Origin: Leifsonia sp. Leaf336
GTDB lineage: Bacteria; Actinomycetota; Actinomycetes; Actinomycetales; Microbacteriaceae
Direction: 5' to 3'
NCBI RefSeq assembly: GCF_001423695.1
Contig: NZ_LMOZ01000002.1
Location: 434,658 to 498,657, forward strand
Length of the DNA: 64,000 nt
How positions within the stretch are numbered: position 1 is the stretch's first letter; each line of letters starts with the position of its first letter. The translations under genes and the position numbers were made by a program. Positions 36,557 to 46,085 of this stretch are shown here, piece by piece. The notes under the pieces are model-generated. The model was not told where the DNA came from and ran no database searches. It saw nothing but the letters and a program-made list of their open reading frames with translations.

Positions 36557-37567
36557 TCAGTGTGACCGCCGCAGCAGACCGACCGCGTTGTACGCCTTGG
36601 CCAGCGTGCGCTCGGCGACCTCGCTCGCGCGCTCGGCGTTGCCGGCGAGGATGCGGTCGAGCTCTGCCGGGTCGGCGAGCAGGTCGAGCGCGCGCTCGCG
36701 CACCGGACCGAACGTCTCGACCACGACCTCCACGAGACCCTTCTTGAAGTCGCCGTAGCCCTTGCCGTCGTAGTCGAGCTCGATGTCGGCCACCGGCCGG
36801 CCGGTGAGCGCCGCGTAGATGCTGAGCAGGTTGGAGATGCCCGGCTTGCCCGCCCGGTCGAACGACACGACCCCGTCGGTGTCGGTGACGGCGCGCATGA
36901 TCTTCTTGCGGGTCACGTCGGGCTCGTCGAGCAGCCAGACGATCCCGGCGCCCGACTCGGCCGACTTCGACATCTTCGACTCCGGGTTCTGGAGGTCGTA
37001 GACGCGCGCGCCGTCTTTCAGGATCATCGCCTGCGGTACCACGAACGTCTCGCCGAAGCGGCTGTTGAAGCGCTCGGCCAGGTCGCGTGTCAGCTCGACG
37101 TGCTGCCGCTGGTCGTCGCCGACCGGGACCACCTCGGTGTCGTACAGGAGGATGTCGGCAGCCATCAGCACCGGATAGGCGAAGAGCCCGACCGAGGTCG
37201 CGTCGCTGCCCTGCTTGGCCGACTTGTCCTTGAACTGCGTCATGCGCGACGCCTCGCCGAAGCCGGTGATCGTGTTGAGCACCCAGGCGAGCTGGGCGTG
37301 GGCCGGCACGTGCGACTGCACGTAAAGAGTGGAGGCGGAGGGGTCGATGCCGGCGGCGATGTACTGCGCGGCCGTGCGGCGGGTCTTCTCGCGCAGCTCG
37401 GCGGGGTCTTGCGCGACGGTGATCGCGTGCAGGTCGACGACCGAGAAGAACGCGTCGTGGCTGCTCTGCAGGTCTTTCCACTGCAGGAGCGCGCCGATGT
37501 AGTTGCCGAGGTGGAGGGAGTCCGCCGACGGCTGCATGCCGGAGTAGAGGCGGGGGAGTGTGCTCAT
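36557..37567 (-). CDS. trpS: Tryptophanyl-tRNA synthetase
   Basis: A 336-residue class I aminoacyl-tRNA synthetase that charges tRNA-Trp. The HIGH-like motif is SLHLGNYIG (about 17-25), and the KMSKS loop is present as SKMSKSAES (about 203-211). [15 protein letters not shown] and [12 protein letters not shown] are specific to TrpS. Length is normal for the bacterial enzyme. It lies 33 bases downstream of xthA on the same strand, with GNAT and HAD genes behind it. Confidence 0.97.
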   Translation of the reverse strand: MSTLPRLYSGMQPSADSLHLGNYIGALLQWKDLQSSHDAFFSVVDLHAITVAQDPAELREKTRRTAAQYIAAGIDPSASTLYVQSHVPAHAQLAWVLNTITGFGEASRMTQFKDKSAKQGSDATSVGLFAYPVLMAADILLYDTEVVPVGDDQRQHVELTRDLAERFNSRFGETFVVPQAMILKDGARVYDLQNPESKMSKSAESGAGIVWLLDEPDVTRKKIMRAVTDTDGVVSFDRAGKPGISNLLSIYAALTGRPVADIELDYDGKGYGDFKKGLVEVVVETFGPVRERALDLLADPAELDRILAGNAERASEVAERTLAKAYNAVGLLRRSH

Positions 37568-37600
37568 ATCAGTGCTTTCGGTCAGAAGGGAGGCGGGTGC

Positions 37601-38437
37601 TCAGATGGCGTAGTCGACGACCACGGGAGTGTGATCGGACCATCGCTCGTCGTACGCGGCCGCGCGGTCGACCGCGTAGTTCTTCACCGTCGCCGCCAGG
37701 GCGGGGGAGGCCAGCTGGTAGTCGATACGCCAGCCGGTGTCGTTGTCGAACGCCTGCCCACGCCACGACCACCAGGTGTACGGCCCGTCGACCTCGCCGG
37801 CCGCCTTGCGCCCGACGTCGACCCAGCCGAGGCCGGCGCCGTCGTTGTATCGCGGGTCGCTCTCCGCGCCGACGATGCGGTCGAAGTACGCGCGCTCCTC
37901 CGGGAGGAAGCCGGCCTTCTTGACGTTGCCCTTCCAGTTGCGGATGTCGAGCGTGCGATGCCCGACGTTGAGGTCGCCCATGACGACCGCGAGCGGATTG
38001 TGCTTCTGAAGCTCGGGCAGCCGCGCCTCCATCGCGTCGAGGAAGGTGTACTTGGCGTCCTGCTTCTCGGTGCCGGCCTCGCCGGAGTGCACGTACGCAC
38101 TGACCACCGTGACGACCTTCGAGCCGATCTCGTAGTCGGCCTCGAGCCAGCGGCCCGCGCTGTCGAACTCCGCTGCGCCCAGCTCGACCCGGTGGATGTG
38201 CGCGCGGTGCCGACTGGCGATCGCGACGCCCGCGCGCCCCTTGGCGGTCGCGGGGTCGTGCACGATGTCCCACTCGTCGCCGAGGAGGCCCTGGAGGTCT
38301 TCGCTGGACGCGCGCACCTCCTGCAACGCGAGGATGTCGACGTCGCGCGTGTCGAGCCACGAGCCCATGCCCTTGCGGAAGGCGGCACGGATGCCGTTGA
38401 CGTTGACCGTCGCGATGCGCAGGGGTTCGGAGGGCAT
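37601..38437 (-). CDS. xthA: Exodeoxyribonuclease III
   Basis: A 278-residue endonuclease/exonuclease/phosphatase-fold enzyme that cuts at abasic sites and trims 3' ends during base-excision repair. Landmarks are TVNVNGIRAAFRKG (the metal-binding Asn), LALQEVRAS with the catalytic Glu, VMGDLNVGH with Asp-Asn, and the C-terminal WSDHTPVVVDY with the His-Asp pair. A TAGGCT hexamer lies 6 bases before the ATG (38444-38449 on this strand), so the message may be leaderless, although GGAGG also sits in those bases. trpS follows. Confidence 0.95.
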   Translation of the reverse strand: MPSEPLRIATVNVNGIRAAFRKGMGSWLDTRDVDILALQEVRASSEDLQGLLGDEWDIVHDPATAKGRAGVAIASRHRAHIHRVELGAAEFDSAGRWLEADYEIGSKVVTVVSAYVHSGEAGTEKQDAKYTFLDAMEARLPELQKHNPLAVVMGDLNVGHRTLDIRNWKGNVKKAGFLPEERAYFDRIVGAESDPRYNDGAGLGWVDVGRKAAGEVDGPYTWWSWRGQAFDNDTGWRIDYQLASPALAATVKNYAVDRAAAYDERWSDHTPVVVDYAI

Positions 38438-38446
38438 GCCTCCAGC

Positions 38447-39691
38447 CTACCGGCGCGCGCCGACGCTGCTCTCGTCGAGCAGATCGTTGAGCCGGTGCTC
38501 GGCCTTCTCGACACGGCGCTGGGCCGGCAGCCGGGCGAGGAACTTCCGTTTCGTCAGGTCGTCCCGGGCGGACTGCAGCTCGGCTTTGGCCACGAGCACC
38601 CGTGCCTCGTACTCGGCGGCGGCCCGTTCGGCCGCCGCCTGCTCCGGTGTGATCATCCGCGGCGAGATTCCGCTGTCGAACATCCCGACCGCGATCCACG
38701 ACGCCGACAGCAGGATCACCCGCGAGATGAGGTTGAACCACAGCAGCAGACCGACGAACACGGCGAAGGAGGCGAGCAGCGGGTTCTTCGACGCGGCGCC
38801 GAGGAAGAGGCCACCCAGCGCGCTCAGCCCGGCCAGCACCAAGGCGCCGAGCAGCACGCCGAAGAAGAGGTTGCGCCAGGGGATGGCGACCCGCGCCATG
38901 ACGCGGAACATCGCGCCGAGCGTGAAGATGTTCAGGATCACCGAGACCAGGAGGCCGGAGAAGCGCGTCACCGCGGTCGTCCAGAACGAGTCGGAGGTGA
39001 GGCCGGCCAGGTCGAGCAGGAAGGTGAGCGCCTGGGTGCTGAGGATGGTGAGCAGCGCCGAGACGATCAGCACCAGTCCGAAGCCGAGGGCGAGGAAGAG
39101 GTCGCGCAACTTCTGGAGCACGTAGTTGGTGGTGTCGCGGCTCAGACCGAAGACCGCGCGGACGGCCTGGCGGGTGTAGTAGAGCCAGCCGATCGCGGTC
39201 CAGAGCAGACCGATCGCGGCGATGACGCCGTACCAGCCGAAGCCCGTGGCGGACTGCAACTGCTCTGCGCTGATCGCGCCGGGGGTCGTCGAGGTGGAGA
39301 TGAGGCCCGGCACCGCACGGTTGATGATCGTGACCAGCGCCTGGAAGACCTGCGGGTTGCCGCTCAGCCAGATGCCCGCGACCGAGAAGCCGAGCCAGAT
39401 CGCGGCGAAGACCGCGAACAGCGACTGGAATCCGATACCGGCGGCGCGGAGGTTCCCGTCGGAATGCGAGTAGTTGATGTAGACGCGGTAGGGGCGCAGG
39501 TGCTGGACCCACTTCGCCCACCGCGACACCCGGGCCACCGGCCTCTCGAGGCGCTCCTTGAGCGGCTCGGCGGCCTCCAGGATGCGGTCGCGCAGCGTCT
39601 CCTCCGGCTCGACCGTGCCCTCGGCGCGCTGAAGAGAGGGATCCGGTTGTGCGCTCCCGGCGTCGTCCGGGCGGCGGGACTTCTTGGCCAC
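38447..39691 (-). CDS. YihY/BrkB-family membrane protein
   Basis: A 414-residue protein with a charged N-terminal tail of about 75 residues, six membrane helices (about 80-310) and a long basic, coiled C-terminal region (about 330-410) rich in Ala, Glu and Arg. GIGFQSLFAVFAAIWLG, SLFAVF-type and LLWFNLISRVILLSASW stretches match the YihY/BrkB family, once misnamed ribonuclease BN. Its transport role is not settled. GTG at 39691 was chosen because it follows TATCCT (39698-39703 on this strand) by 6 bases and no ribosome site exists for longer starts. xthA begins 10 bases downstream. Confidence 0.85.
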   Translation of the reverse strand: MAKKSRRPDDAGSAQPDPSLQRAEGTVEPEETLRDRILEAAEPLKERLERPVARVSRWAKWVQHLRPYRVYINYSHSDGNLRAAGIGFQSLFAVFAAIWLGFSVAGIWLSGNPQVFQALVTIINRAVPGLISTSTTPGAISAEQLQSATGFGWYGVIAAIGLLWTAIGWLYYTRQAVRAVFGLSRDTTNYVLQKLRDLFLALGFGLVLIVSALLTILSTQALTFLLDLAGLTSDSFWTTAVTRFSGLLVSVILNIFTLGAMFRVMARVAIPWRNLFFGVLLGALVLAGLSALGGLFLGAASKNPLLASFAVFVGLLLWFNLISRVILLSASWIAVGMFDSGISPRMITPEQAAAERAAAEYEARVLVAKAELQSARDDLTKRKFLARLPAQRRVEKAEHRLNDLLDESSVGARR

Positions 39692-39733
39692 GCCGCAAGG
39701 ATATCGACAGGCCGACCGCACGTCGTGCACACG

Positions 39734-39767
39734 ACGAAGGCGCCCCCGGACTCGAGGGCGCCTTCGT
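39734..39767 (-). terminator. Hairpin terminator of the sdh operon
   Basis: A perfect 12-base stem, ACGAAGGCGCCC with its complement, encloses a 10-base loop. It lies 18 bases beyond the sdhB stop and just upstream of the BrkB gene's promoter region. There is no T-tract. Confidence 0.6.
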
Positions 39768-39784
39768 GGTGGTGTCGGGGAGCT

Positions 39785-40546
39785 CTAGGGCTTGCCGCGC
39801 ATGATGGCCTGCTTCACCTCTGCGATCGCCTGCGTCACCTGGATGCCACGGGGGCACGCGTCGGTGCAGTTGAAGGTCGTGCGGCAGCGCCACACGCCCT
39901 CCTTGTCGTTGAGGATGTCGAGGCGCACCTGCGAGTTGTCGTCGCGCGAGTCGAAGATGAAACGGTGCGCGTTGACGATCGCCGCAGGGCCGAAGTACTG
40001 GCCGTCGGTCCAGAACACCGGGCAGGACGATGTGCACGCGGCGCAGAGGATGCACTTGGTGGTGTCGTCGAAGCGGGCGCGGTCGGCGACCGACTGGACG
40101 CGCTCCTTGCCCTTCTCCGGCTTCGAGTTGGCGACCAGGAACGGCTGGACCTCGCGATAGCTCGCGAAGAACGGCTCCATGTCGACGATCAGGTCCTTCT
40201 CGAGGGGGAGGCCCTTGATCGCCTCGACGTAGATCGGCTTGGAGATGTCCAGGTCTTTGATCAGCGTCTTGCAGGCGAGGCGGTTGCGGCCGTTGATGCG
40301 CATCGCGTCGGAGCCGCAGATGCCGTGGGCGCACGAGCGGCGGAACGTCAGCGAGCCGTCCTGCTCCCACTTGATCTTGTGCAGCGCGTCGAGGATGCGG
40401 TCCGTGGGGAACATCTCGACGTCGAAGTCCTGCCAGCGCGGCTCGGTGTCGACGTCAGGGTCGAACCGGCGGATGATGAGCGTCACGGTGAACGACTGGA
40501 CCGGGGCCTCCGGGGTCGGGGGAGTCTCGAGCACGGCGCTGGACAT
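39785..40546 (-). CDS. sdhB: Succinate dehydrogenase iron-sulfur subunit
   Basis: A 253-residue subunit that carries electrons from the flavin of SdhA to quinone. The [2Fe-2S] cluster ligands are in SCAHGICGSDAMRINGRNRL with a following Cys. The [4Fe-4S] site is CILCAACTSSCP, and the remaining [3Fe-4S] cysteines are in WRCRTTFNCTDACPRG. The ATG overlaps the last base of the sdhA stop (TGATG), and AGGAAG precedes it. It is the last gene of sdhCDAB. Confidence 0.97.
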   Translation of the reverse strand: MSSAVLETPPTPEAPVQSFTVTLIIRRFDPDVDTEPRWQDFDVEMFPTDRILDALHKIKWEQDGSLTFRRSCAHGICGSDAMRINGRNRLACKTLIKDLDISKPIYVEAIKGLPLEKDLIVDMEPFFASYREVQPFLVANSKPEKGKERVQSVADRARFDDTTKCILCAACTSSCPVFWTDGQYFGPAAIVNAHRFIFDSRDDNSQVRLDILNDKEGVWRCRTTFNCTDACPRGIQVTQAIAEVKQAIMRGKP

Positions 40547-42348
40547 CAGTACTTCCTCTCCATCGGCTGGTAGCGGGTCACGACGACCGGCTTCCAATCG
40601 AGCGTGATGTGGTCTGCCGCGTCGGCGGAGTGCGGGTCGCCGGTGAGGTAGGCCATGGTGTGCTGCATGTAGTTCTCGTCGTCGCGTTTCGGGAAGTCGT
40701 CGCGCATGTGACCGCCGCGCGACTCCTTGCGGTTGCGGGCCGAGAAGACGACGACCTCGGCGAGGTCGAGCAGGAAGCCCAGCTCGACGGCCTCCAGGAG
40801 GTCGGTGTTGAAGCGCTTGCCCTTGTCTTGCACGACGATGTTCTTGTAGCGCTCGCGCAGGGCGTGGATCGTGCCCGTCACCTTCTCGAGCGACTCGTCG
40901 GTGCGGAACACCTGGGCGTTCTTGTCCATCTCGTCCTGCAGCTCCTTGCGGATCGCGGCGATCCGCTCGGTGCCGGTGCCGCTGCGCAGGTCTTCGATCA
41001 TCCCGCGGACGAAGGCCGCAGGGTCCTCGGGCAGCGGGACGGCGGTGGCCGTCTTGACGTACTCGACCGCGTTGTTGCCCGCGCGCTTGCCGAACACGTT
41101 GATGTCGAGCAGCGAGTTGGTGCCGAGACGGTTGGAGCCGTGGACCGACACGCAGGCGCACTCGCCGGCGGCGTACAGGCCGGGAACGACCGTGGTGTTG
41201 TCGCGCAGCACCTCGGCGTTGTTGTTGGTCGGGATGCCGCCCATCGCGTAGTGCGCGGTCGGCATGACCGGCACCGGCTCGACGACGGGGTCGACGCCCA
41301 GGTAGGTGCGGGCGAACTCGGTGATGTCGGGGAGCTTGGTCTCCAGGACCTCGGCGCCCAAGTGGGTGCAGTCGAGGAGCACGTAGTCCTTGTGCGGGCC
41401 GGCGCCGCGGCCCTCCGCGACCTCCTGGACCATGCAGCGGGCGACGATGTCGCGCGGCGCGAGGTCTTTGATCGTGGGCGCGTAGCGCTCCATGAAGCGC
41501 TCGCCGGAGGCGTTGCGGAGGATGGCGCCCTCGCCTCGGGCGCCCTCGGTGAGGAGGATGCCGAGTCCGGCGAGGCCGGTCGGATGGAACTGGAAGAACT
41601 CCATGTCCTCCAGCGGCAGGCGCTTGCGCCAGATGATGCCGACGCCGTCTCCGGTGAGCGTGTGGGCGTTGGAGGTCGTCTTGAAGATCTTGCCGAAGCC
41701 GCCGGTCGCGAAGATGATCGCCTTCGAGTGGAAGACGTGCAGCTCGCCGGTCGCGAGCTCGTAGGCGACCACGCCCGCCGGCTGCTCGACGCCGTCCACC
41801 TCGTTCATGATCACGTCGAGGACGTAGAACTCGTTGAAGAAGTTGATGCCGAGCTTGACGCAGTTCTGGAACAGCGTCTGCAGAATCATGTGGCCGGTGC
41901 GGTCGGCCGCGTAGCAGGCACGGCGCACGGGCGCCTTGCCGTGGTCGCGGGTGTGACCGCCGAACCGGCGCTGGTCGATCTTGCCCTCGGGCGTGCGGTT
42001 GAACGGCAGGCCCATGTTCTCGAGGTCGATGACCGCGTCGATGGCCTCCTTGGCGAGGATCTCCGCGGCATCCTGGTCGACGAGGTAGTCGCCGCCCTTG
42101 ACGGTGTCGAAGGTGTGCCACTCCCAGCTGTCCTCCTCGACGTTCGCGAGCGCCGCGGCCATGCCGCCCTGCGCCGCGCCCGTGTGGGAGCGGGTGGGGT
42201 AGAGCTTCGAGATCACCGCGGTCTTCGCGTGCGGGCCCGCCTCGATGGCGGCGCGCATTCCGGCGCCGCCGGCACCGACGATGACGATGTCGAACTCGTG
42301 GTAGTGGACGCCGTCGATGACGGTGGATTCAGTGGTTTCAGTTGTCAC
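40546..42348 (-). CDS. sdhA: Succinate dehydrogenase flavoprotein subunit
   Basis: A 600-residue catalytic subunit that oxidises succinate to fumarate on the cytoplasmic face of the membrane. The dinucleotide fold [16 protein letters not shown] opens the protein. [14 protein letters not shown] contains the His that binds FAD covalently. [38 protein letters not shown] and the catalytic Arg region are intact. The gene starts 23 bases after sdhD and couples to sdhB. The whole operon is complex II of the TCA cycle and respiratory chain. Confidence 0.97.
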   Translation of the reverse strand: MTTETTESTVIDGVHYHEFDIVIVGAGGAGMRAAIEAGPHAKTAVISKLYPTRSHTGAAQGGMAAALANVEEDSWEWHTFDTVKGGDYLVDQDAAEILAKEAIDAVIDLENMGLPFNRTPEGKIDQRRFGGHTRDHGKAPVRRACYAADRTGHMILQTLFQNCVKLGINFFNEFYVLDVIMNEVDGVEQPAGVVAYELATGELHVFHSKAIIFATGGFGKIFKTTSNAHTLTGDGVGIIWRKRLPLEDMEFFQFHPTGLAGLGILLTEGARGEGAILRNASGERFMERYAPTIKDLAPRDIVARCMVQEVAEGRGAGPHKDYVLLDCTHLGAEVLETKLPDITEFARTYLGVDPVVEPVPVMPTAHYAMGGIPTNNNAEVLRDNTTVVPGLYAAGECACVSVHGSNRLGTNSLLDINVFGKRAGNNAVEYVKTATAVPLPEDPAAFVRGMIEDLRSGTGTERIAAIRKELQDEMDKNAQVFRTDESLEKVTGTIHALRERYKNIVVQDKGKRFNTDLLEAVELGFLLDLAEVVVFSARNRKESRGGHMRDDFPKRDDENYMQHTMAYLTGDPHSADAADHITLDWKPVVVTRYQPMERKY

Positions 42349-42371
42349 AGCTCTTGTTTTCCGTCACTCAG

Positions 42372-42815
42372 TCACTTGGCCGGGCAGAACGAAGGCAGGT
42401 CGGCCGCGTGGGCTCCTGCCGGGCACGGGTCGAAGGTGAAGATCACGAGCGTGCCGAGCACCACGAGGACCACGACCGCAGCGGCGATCGCCCACTTGAG
42501 GATGCTGTTCACCGTGCGGTTGTGCGCGTAGTCGTTGACCAGCGTGCGCATGCCGTTGCCGCCGTGGATGAGTGCGAGCCAGAGCATGAGCAGGTCCCAG
42601 ACCTGCCAGAACGGCGTCGCGTACTTGCCGGCGACGAAAGCGAAGTCGATCTGCTTGACGCCGTCGCCCAGGACGAGGTTGATCAGCAAGTGGCCGAAGA
42701 TCAGGATGACCAGCAGCACGCCGGAGGCGCGCATGTAGATCCAGCCCCACTTCTCCCAGTTGACGCCCTTGCGGGCCGGGCGGGCCGGCGTGCGCGGAGC
42801 CTCGATGGTCGTCAC
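42372..42815 (-). CDS. sdhD: Succinate dehydrogenase membrane anchor subunit
   Basis: A 147-residue membrane protein with three helices at about 27-48, 71-92 and 108-130. HLLINLVLGDGV carries a candidate heme b ligand His, and ALIHGGNGMRTLVNDY is the conserved loop of actinobacterial SdhD proteins. The C-terminus ends with an Asp/Cys/Pro tail. It begins one base after the sdhC stop and is followed by sdhA. Together with SdhC it anchors the catalytic pair and forms the quinone site. Confidence 0.93.
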   Translation of the reverse strand: MTTIEAPRTPARPARKGVNWEKWGWIYMRASGVLLVILIFGHLLINLVLGDGVKQIDFAFVAGKYATPFWQVWDLLMLWLALIHGGNGMRTLVNDYAHNRTVNSILKWAIAAAVVVLVVLGTLVIFTFDPCPAGAHAADLPSFCPAK

Positions 42816-42816
42816 G

Positions 42817-43233
42817 TCAGTTCACCTCCGAGAAGATGTGGATGAGCTGCGTCGGCACGAATCCGGCCATCAGGATCACCCAGAGTGCGATGACGATCCA
42901 GAACATGACCTTCTGGTACTTGACGCCCTTGCTCCAGAAGTCGATCAGGATGATCCGGATGCCGTTGAAGGCGTGGAAGATGATCGCTGCGACCAGCGCC
43001 ATCTCGCCGAATCCCATGATCGGGTTCTTATAAGTGCCGATCACCGCGTTGTACGCCTCCGGGCTGACCCGGATGAGCGAGGTGTCGAGGATGTGGACGA
43101 GGAGGAAGAAGAAGATGGCGACGCCGGTGATGCGATGCAGCACCCACGACCACATGCCTTCCCGGCCGCGGTACAGCGTGCCGCCCGGCCTCGATGTCGT
43201 CGGTTGCAGGGTCCCTGCCGCTTGCTCTGGCAC
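42817..43233 (-). CDS. sdhC: Succinate dehydrogenase cytochrome b556 subunit
   Basis: A 138-residue membrane subunit with three helices. GMWSWVLHRITGVAIFFFLL and VHILDTSLI hold the conserved Arg and His of the b556 family, and AFNGIRIILIDF the later motif. The start is uncertain: TTG at 43239 and GTG at 43233 are both in frame, and GGGAGGG just upstream is correctly spaced only for GTG. It heads sdhCDAB. A -10-like TAGACT (43288-43293 on this strand) and a perfect palindrome further upstream mark the promoter region. Confidence 0.93.
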   Translation of the reverse strand: MPEQAAGTLQPTTSRPGGTLYRGREGMWSWVLHRITGVAIFFFLLVHILDTSLIRVSPEAYNAVIGTYKNPIMGFGEMALVAAIIFHAFNGIRIILIDFWSKGVKYQKVMFWIVIALWVILMAGFVPTQLIHIFSEVN

Positions 43234-43332
43234 GAACAACCCTCCCTGGTTGCGATCGCTGGAAATAGGCGCACGAAGCGCGTGGCAAGTCTATGCCGGG
43301 TGCCGGGTTCGCGCTGCTTAGGGTCCCCTTGG

Positions 43333-43352
43333 TTATCTCGACATCGAGATAA
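43333..43352. promoter_or_regulatory. Perfect palindrome in the sdhC divergent promoter region
   Basis: TTATCTCGA-CA-TCGAGATAA is a perfect 9-base inverted repeat in the 171-base gap between sdhC and a divergent small gene. Its centre lies about 62 bases upstream of the start predicted from the sdhC -10 (43288-43293). It lies 62.5 bases upstream of the divergent gene's leaderless ATG at 43405. That is the position used by class I activators. The cognate protein is not in the window. Confidence 0.7.
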
Positions 43353-43404
43353 CTCGGCCGGCGGACCGCTTGACCGCGCGGGGGCGCGGCGTACCGTCCG
43401 CCCT

Positions 43405-43629
43405 ATGACGCAGGACGAACCGATCATGGACGGCAGCATGGAGGCCGGGCGTGACGAGAAGGTCGCGGGCATCGTCGAGCAGCTGCGCGCCGACATGCAG
43501 CTGCTGCCGTTGGAGGACAGCGAGCGTGCCCTCCGTCAGCGGCTCGACGACGCGGGGATCCCGCTCAGCGACGAGGAGATCTCCCGCATCGCACGCGACG
43601 TGCAGAGCGGGCCGTCGGTCGTCGACTGA
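43405..43629 (+). CDS. Small acidic hypothetical protein
   Basis: A 74-residue acidic protein with no recognised domain. It looks wholly helical: a helix at about 16-36 (EKVAGIVEQLRADMQLLP) and a second at about 37-66 that has an EEISRIARDV repeat-like pattern. No membrane segment or cysteine is present. It has no ribosome site. The ATG follows TACCGT (43392-43397) by 7 bases, which supports a real leaderless gene, and it shares the palindromic promoter region with sdhCDAB. It may be co-regulated with complex II, but no function is assigned. Confidence 0.7.
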   Translation: MTQDEPIMDGSMEAGRDEKVAGIVEQLRADMQLLPLEDSERALRQRLDDAGIPLSDEEISRIARDVQSGPSVVD

Positions 43630-43638
43630 CGACAGCGC

Positions 43639-44760
43639 TCAGAGCACGTCCGTCGACCCGGAGATCTTGAGCGCGTCGACCACCGACTTGACGCGTTGCG
43701 CGTTGTCCGTCGTCGTCACCAGCAGGGCGTCCGGGGTGTCGACGATCACGATGTCCTTCACGCCGATGAGGCTGATCACGCGCTTCGTCTGACTGACCAC
43801 GATGCCGCTGGAGGCGTCCGCGAGCACGCGCGCGTCGGCGCCGAGGATCGCCAGGTCGGTCGTGCGGCCTCCCGAGTTGAGCTTGGAGAGCGAGGCGAAG
43901 TCGCCGACGTCGTCCCAGTCGAAGTAGCCAGGGATCACGGCGAGGCGGCCGGCCGCGGCGGCGGGCTCGGCGACCGCGTAGTCGATCGCGATCTTCTCGA
44001 GGTTCGGCCAGATGCGGTCGACCGCGGGCCCCCGGGTCGCGGGGTCGTCCCACGCCGCCGCCAGTTCGAGCAGCCCGGCCAGCAGCTCCGGCTTCGACCG
44101 CCCGATCTCCTCGAGCAGCCGGTCGGCGCGGGCGATGAACATCCCGGCGTTCCACAGGTACGCGCCGCTGTCGAGGTAGCTCTCGGCCGTCGCGAGGTCG
44201 GGCTTCTCGACGAAGGAGTCGACGGCGAGGGCGCTCGGGGCGCCGGTCACCGTGAGAGCGCCGCCGCAGTGGATGTAGCCGAAGCCGATCGCCGGCTCGG
44301 TGGGCTTGATGCCGATGGTGGTGATGTAGCCCTCGTCGGCGGCCGCCACCGCCTCCTTCACGGAGACCGCGAAGAGCCGCTGGTTGCGGATGACGTGGTC
44401 TGCCGCGAACGATCCGACGATCACGCCGGGTTCGCGGCGCTCGAGGATCGCCGCTGCGAGCCCGATCGCCGCGGTGGAGTCGCGCGGTTCGGACTCGAGG
44501 ACGACGTTGGCGTCGGCCAGCGCGGGCAGCTGCGCCTCCACGGCCGCGCGGTGAGCCCGCCCGGTGACCACCATGATGCGCTGCTCGCCCGAGATCGGGG
44601 CCAGCCGATCCCAGGTGTCGCGCAGCAGCGTGTGGCCGGAGCCGGTGAGATCGTGGAGGAACTTCGGGGCGTCCGCCCGGGACAGCGGCCAGAGCCGGGA
44701 GCCGATCCCGCCGGCCGGGATGATGCTGTAGAACCGGTTGAGCGCGCCAGGAGTTGTCAT
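43639..44760 (-). CDS. manC: Mannose-1-phosphate guanylyltransferase
   Basis: A 373-residue nucleotidyltransferase that makes GDP-mannose from GTP and mannose-1-phosphate. The signature SIIPAGGIGSRLWPLSRADAP with the later PKFL Lys binds nucleotide. ADHVIRNQ, EPAIGFGYI, FVEKPD and WNAGMFIAR are family motifs. The C-terminal isomerase domain of long bifunctional enzymes is absent. ATG at 44760 lies 6 bases after TATCCT on this strand, so it is probably leaderless. It is divergent from a GT4 glycosyltransferase, a likely consumer of the GDP-mannose for lipoglycans or phosphatidylinositol mannosides. Confidence 0.92.
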   Translation of the reverse strand: MTTPGALNRFYSIIPAGGIGSRLWPLSRADAPKFLHDLTGSGHTLLRDTWDRLAPISGEQRIMVVTGRAHRAAVEAQLPALADANVVLESEPRDSTAAIGLAAAILERREPGVIVGSFAADHVIRNQRLFAVSVKEAVAAADEGYITTIGIKPTEPAIGFGYIHCGGALTVTGAPSALAVDSFVEKPDLATAESYLDSGAYLWNAGMFIARADRLLEEIGRSKPELLAGLLELAAAWDDPATRGPAVDRIWPNLEKIAIDYAVAEPAAAAGRLAVIPGYFDWDDVGDFASLSKLNSGGRTTDLAILGADARVLADASSGIVVSQTKRVISLIGVKDIVIVDTPDALLVTTTDNAQRVKSVVDALKISGSTDVL

Positions 44761-44834
44761 GGCGAAAGGATACCGAGCGGTTCTGGTCACCTTCTGTTCA
44801 CAGCCGGGACATTCCGCACGCCGACACTGGAGCC

Positions 44835-46004
44835 ATGCGGGTCGCGGTCGTCAGCGAGAGCTTCCTCCCCACAGTGAACGGGGTCACCACCAGCGTCCTC
44901 CGGGTCCTCGATCATCTGGCAGAACAGGGCCACGAGGCGATCGTCATCTGCCCGGAGGCGGGCGCTCCCGACGAGTACGCGGGCTTCCGCATCCACCAGG
45001 TGCCCTCCATCGCCTACCGGCAGTTCCCGGTCGGCCTGCCCAGCCCCCAGGTGCAGCGCATCCTGGCGCGATTCGGGCCGGACGTGCTGCACGCGGCCTC
45101 TCCCTTCTTCCTCGGTGCGCAGGCGATCGCCGCCGCCAACCGGGTCGGCGTGCCCTCCGTCGCCGTCTACCAGACCGATGTCGCCGGGTTCGCACGCCGC
45201 AACGGCCTCGGGATGACCGCGGCCATCGCGTGGAAGTACGTGCGCTGGGTGCACGAGGGCGCCGACCTCACGCTGGTGCCGTCGGCGGCCAGCGAGTACG
45301 ACCTCCGCCAGGCTGGAGTGCGCAGACTGGCGCGGTGGGGTCGCGGCGTCGACCTGGAGCGTTATCACCCCAACAACCGCCGCCTGCCCGCCGCGGTCGG
45401 GCTGCGCGAGCGGCTCTCGCCCGACGGCGAGATCGTCATCGGGTACGTCGGACGGATCGCGCCGGAGAAGCAGGTGGAGCGGCTGCGCGTCCTCAAGGGC
45501 CTCCCCGGCGTGTCGGTGGCGATCGTCGGCGACGGGCCGGCGCGGGAGGCGGTCGAGCGGCAGCTGCACGGCGTGCCGACGACCTGGCTGGGCCGGCTCG
45601 GCGGAGCAGAGCTGGGCGCGGCCTACGCCGCGTTCGACGCGTTCGTGCACACCGGCTCGGAGGAGACCTTCGGCCAGACCGTCCAGGAGGCGCACGCCTC
45701 CGGTCTCCCGGTGATCGCGCCGCGAGCGGGCGGCCCGATCGACCTCGTCGACCACGGTGTCGACGGCCTGCTCTTCCCGCCGTCGGACGACCGCGCGCTG
45801 CGCGCAGCGGTCGCGATGCTAGCCACGGACGCCCCGCTGCGCGTGCGGATGGGGGAGGCCGGCCGTCGCCGCGTGCTCGGACGGGGCTGGGACGTGCTCT
45901 GCTCCGAGCTGATCGGGCACTACGAGCGCGTCATCCTCGACGCCTGCAGCGAGGCGGGGCGTCCGGGCGTCCAGCCGACGGGCGGGCAGCGCGCGTACAG
46001 TTAG
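44835..46004 (+). CDS. GT4-family glycosyltransferase, probable GDP-mannose-dependent
   Basis: A 389-residue GT-B fold enzyme. The N-terminal acceptor half begins MRVAVVSESFLPTVNGVTTS, a form typical of actinobacterial mannosyltransferases of the MgtA/PimB type. The donor half has GYVGRIAPEKQVERL and the EX7E motif in EETFGQTVQEAHASGLPVIA. The adjacent divergent GDP-mannose synthase supports a mannose donor, but this is inference. GACACT lies 6 bases before the ATG with no ribosome site. The product would be a cytoplasmic-face glycolipid such as a mannosylated membrane anchor. Confidence 0.9.
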   Translation: MRVAVVSESFLPTVNGVTTSVLRVLDHLAEQGHEAIVICPEAGAPDEYAGFRIHQVPSIAYRQFPVGLPSPQVQRILARFGPDVLHAASPFFLGAQAIAAANRVGVPSVAVYQTDVAGFARRNGLGMTAAIAWKYVRWVHEGADLTLVPSAASEYDLRQAGVRRLARWGRGVDLERYHPNNRRLPAAVGLRERLSPDGEIVIGYVGRIAPEKQVERLRVLKGLPGVSVAIVGDGPAREAVERQLHGVPTTWLGRLGGAELGAAYAAFDAFVHTGSEETFGQTVQEAHASGLPVIAPRAGGPIDLVDHGVDGLLFPPSDDRALRAAVAMLATDAPLRVRMGEAGRRRVLGRGWDVLCSELIGHYERVILDACSEAGRPGVQPTGGQRAYS

Positions 46005-46085
46005 GTGGCTCCATCGCCCGGCGACCTCGGTCGCGCGGGCGTCGCAGGGCCGCCTGACGTATCCGCACGCACCAGGAGGTGAATC

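Noticed and set aside
37100-40573. A plus-strand open frame of 1157 codons
   Set aside because: It runs antisense to trpS, xthA, the BrkB gene and sdhB, which have clear domain motifs. The translation is charged and low-complexity.
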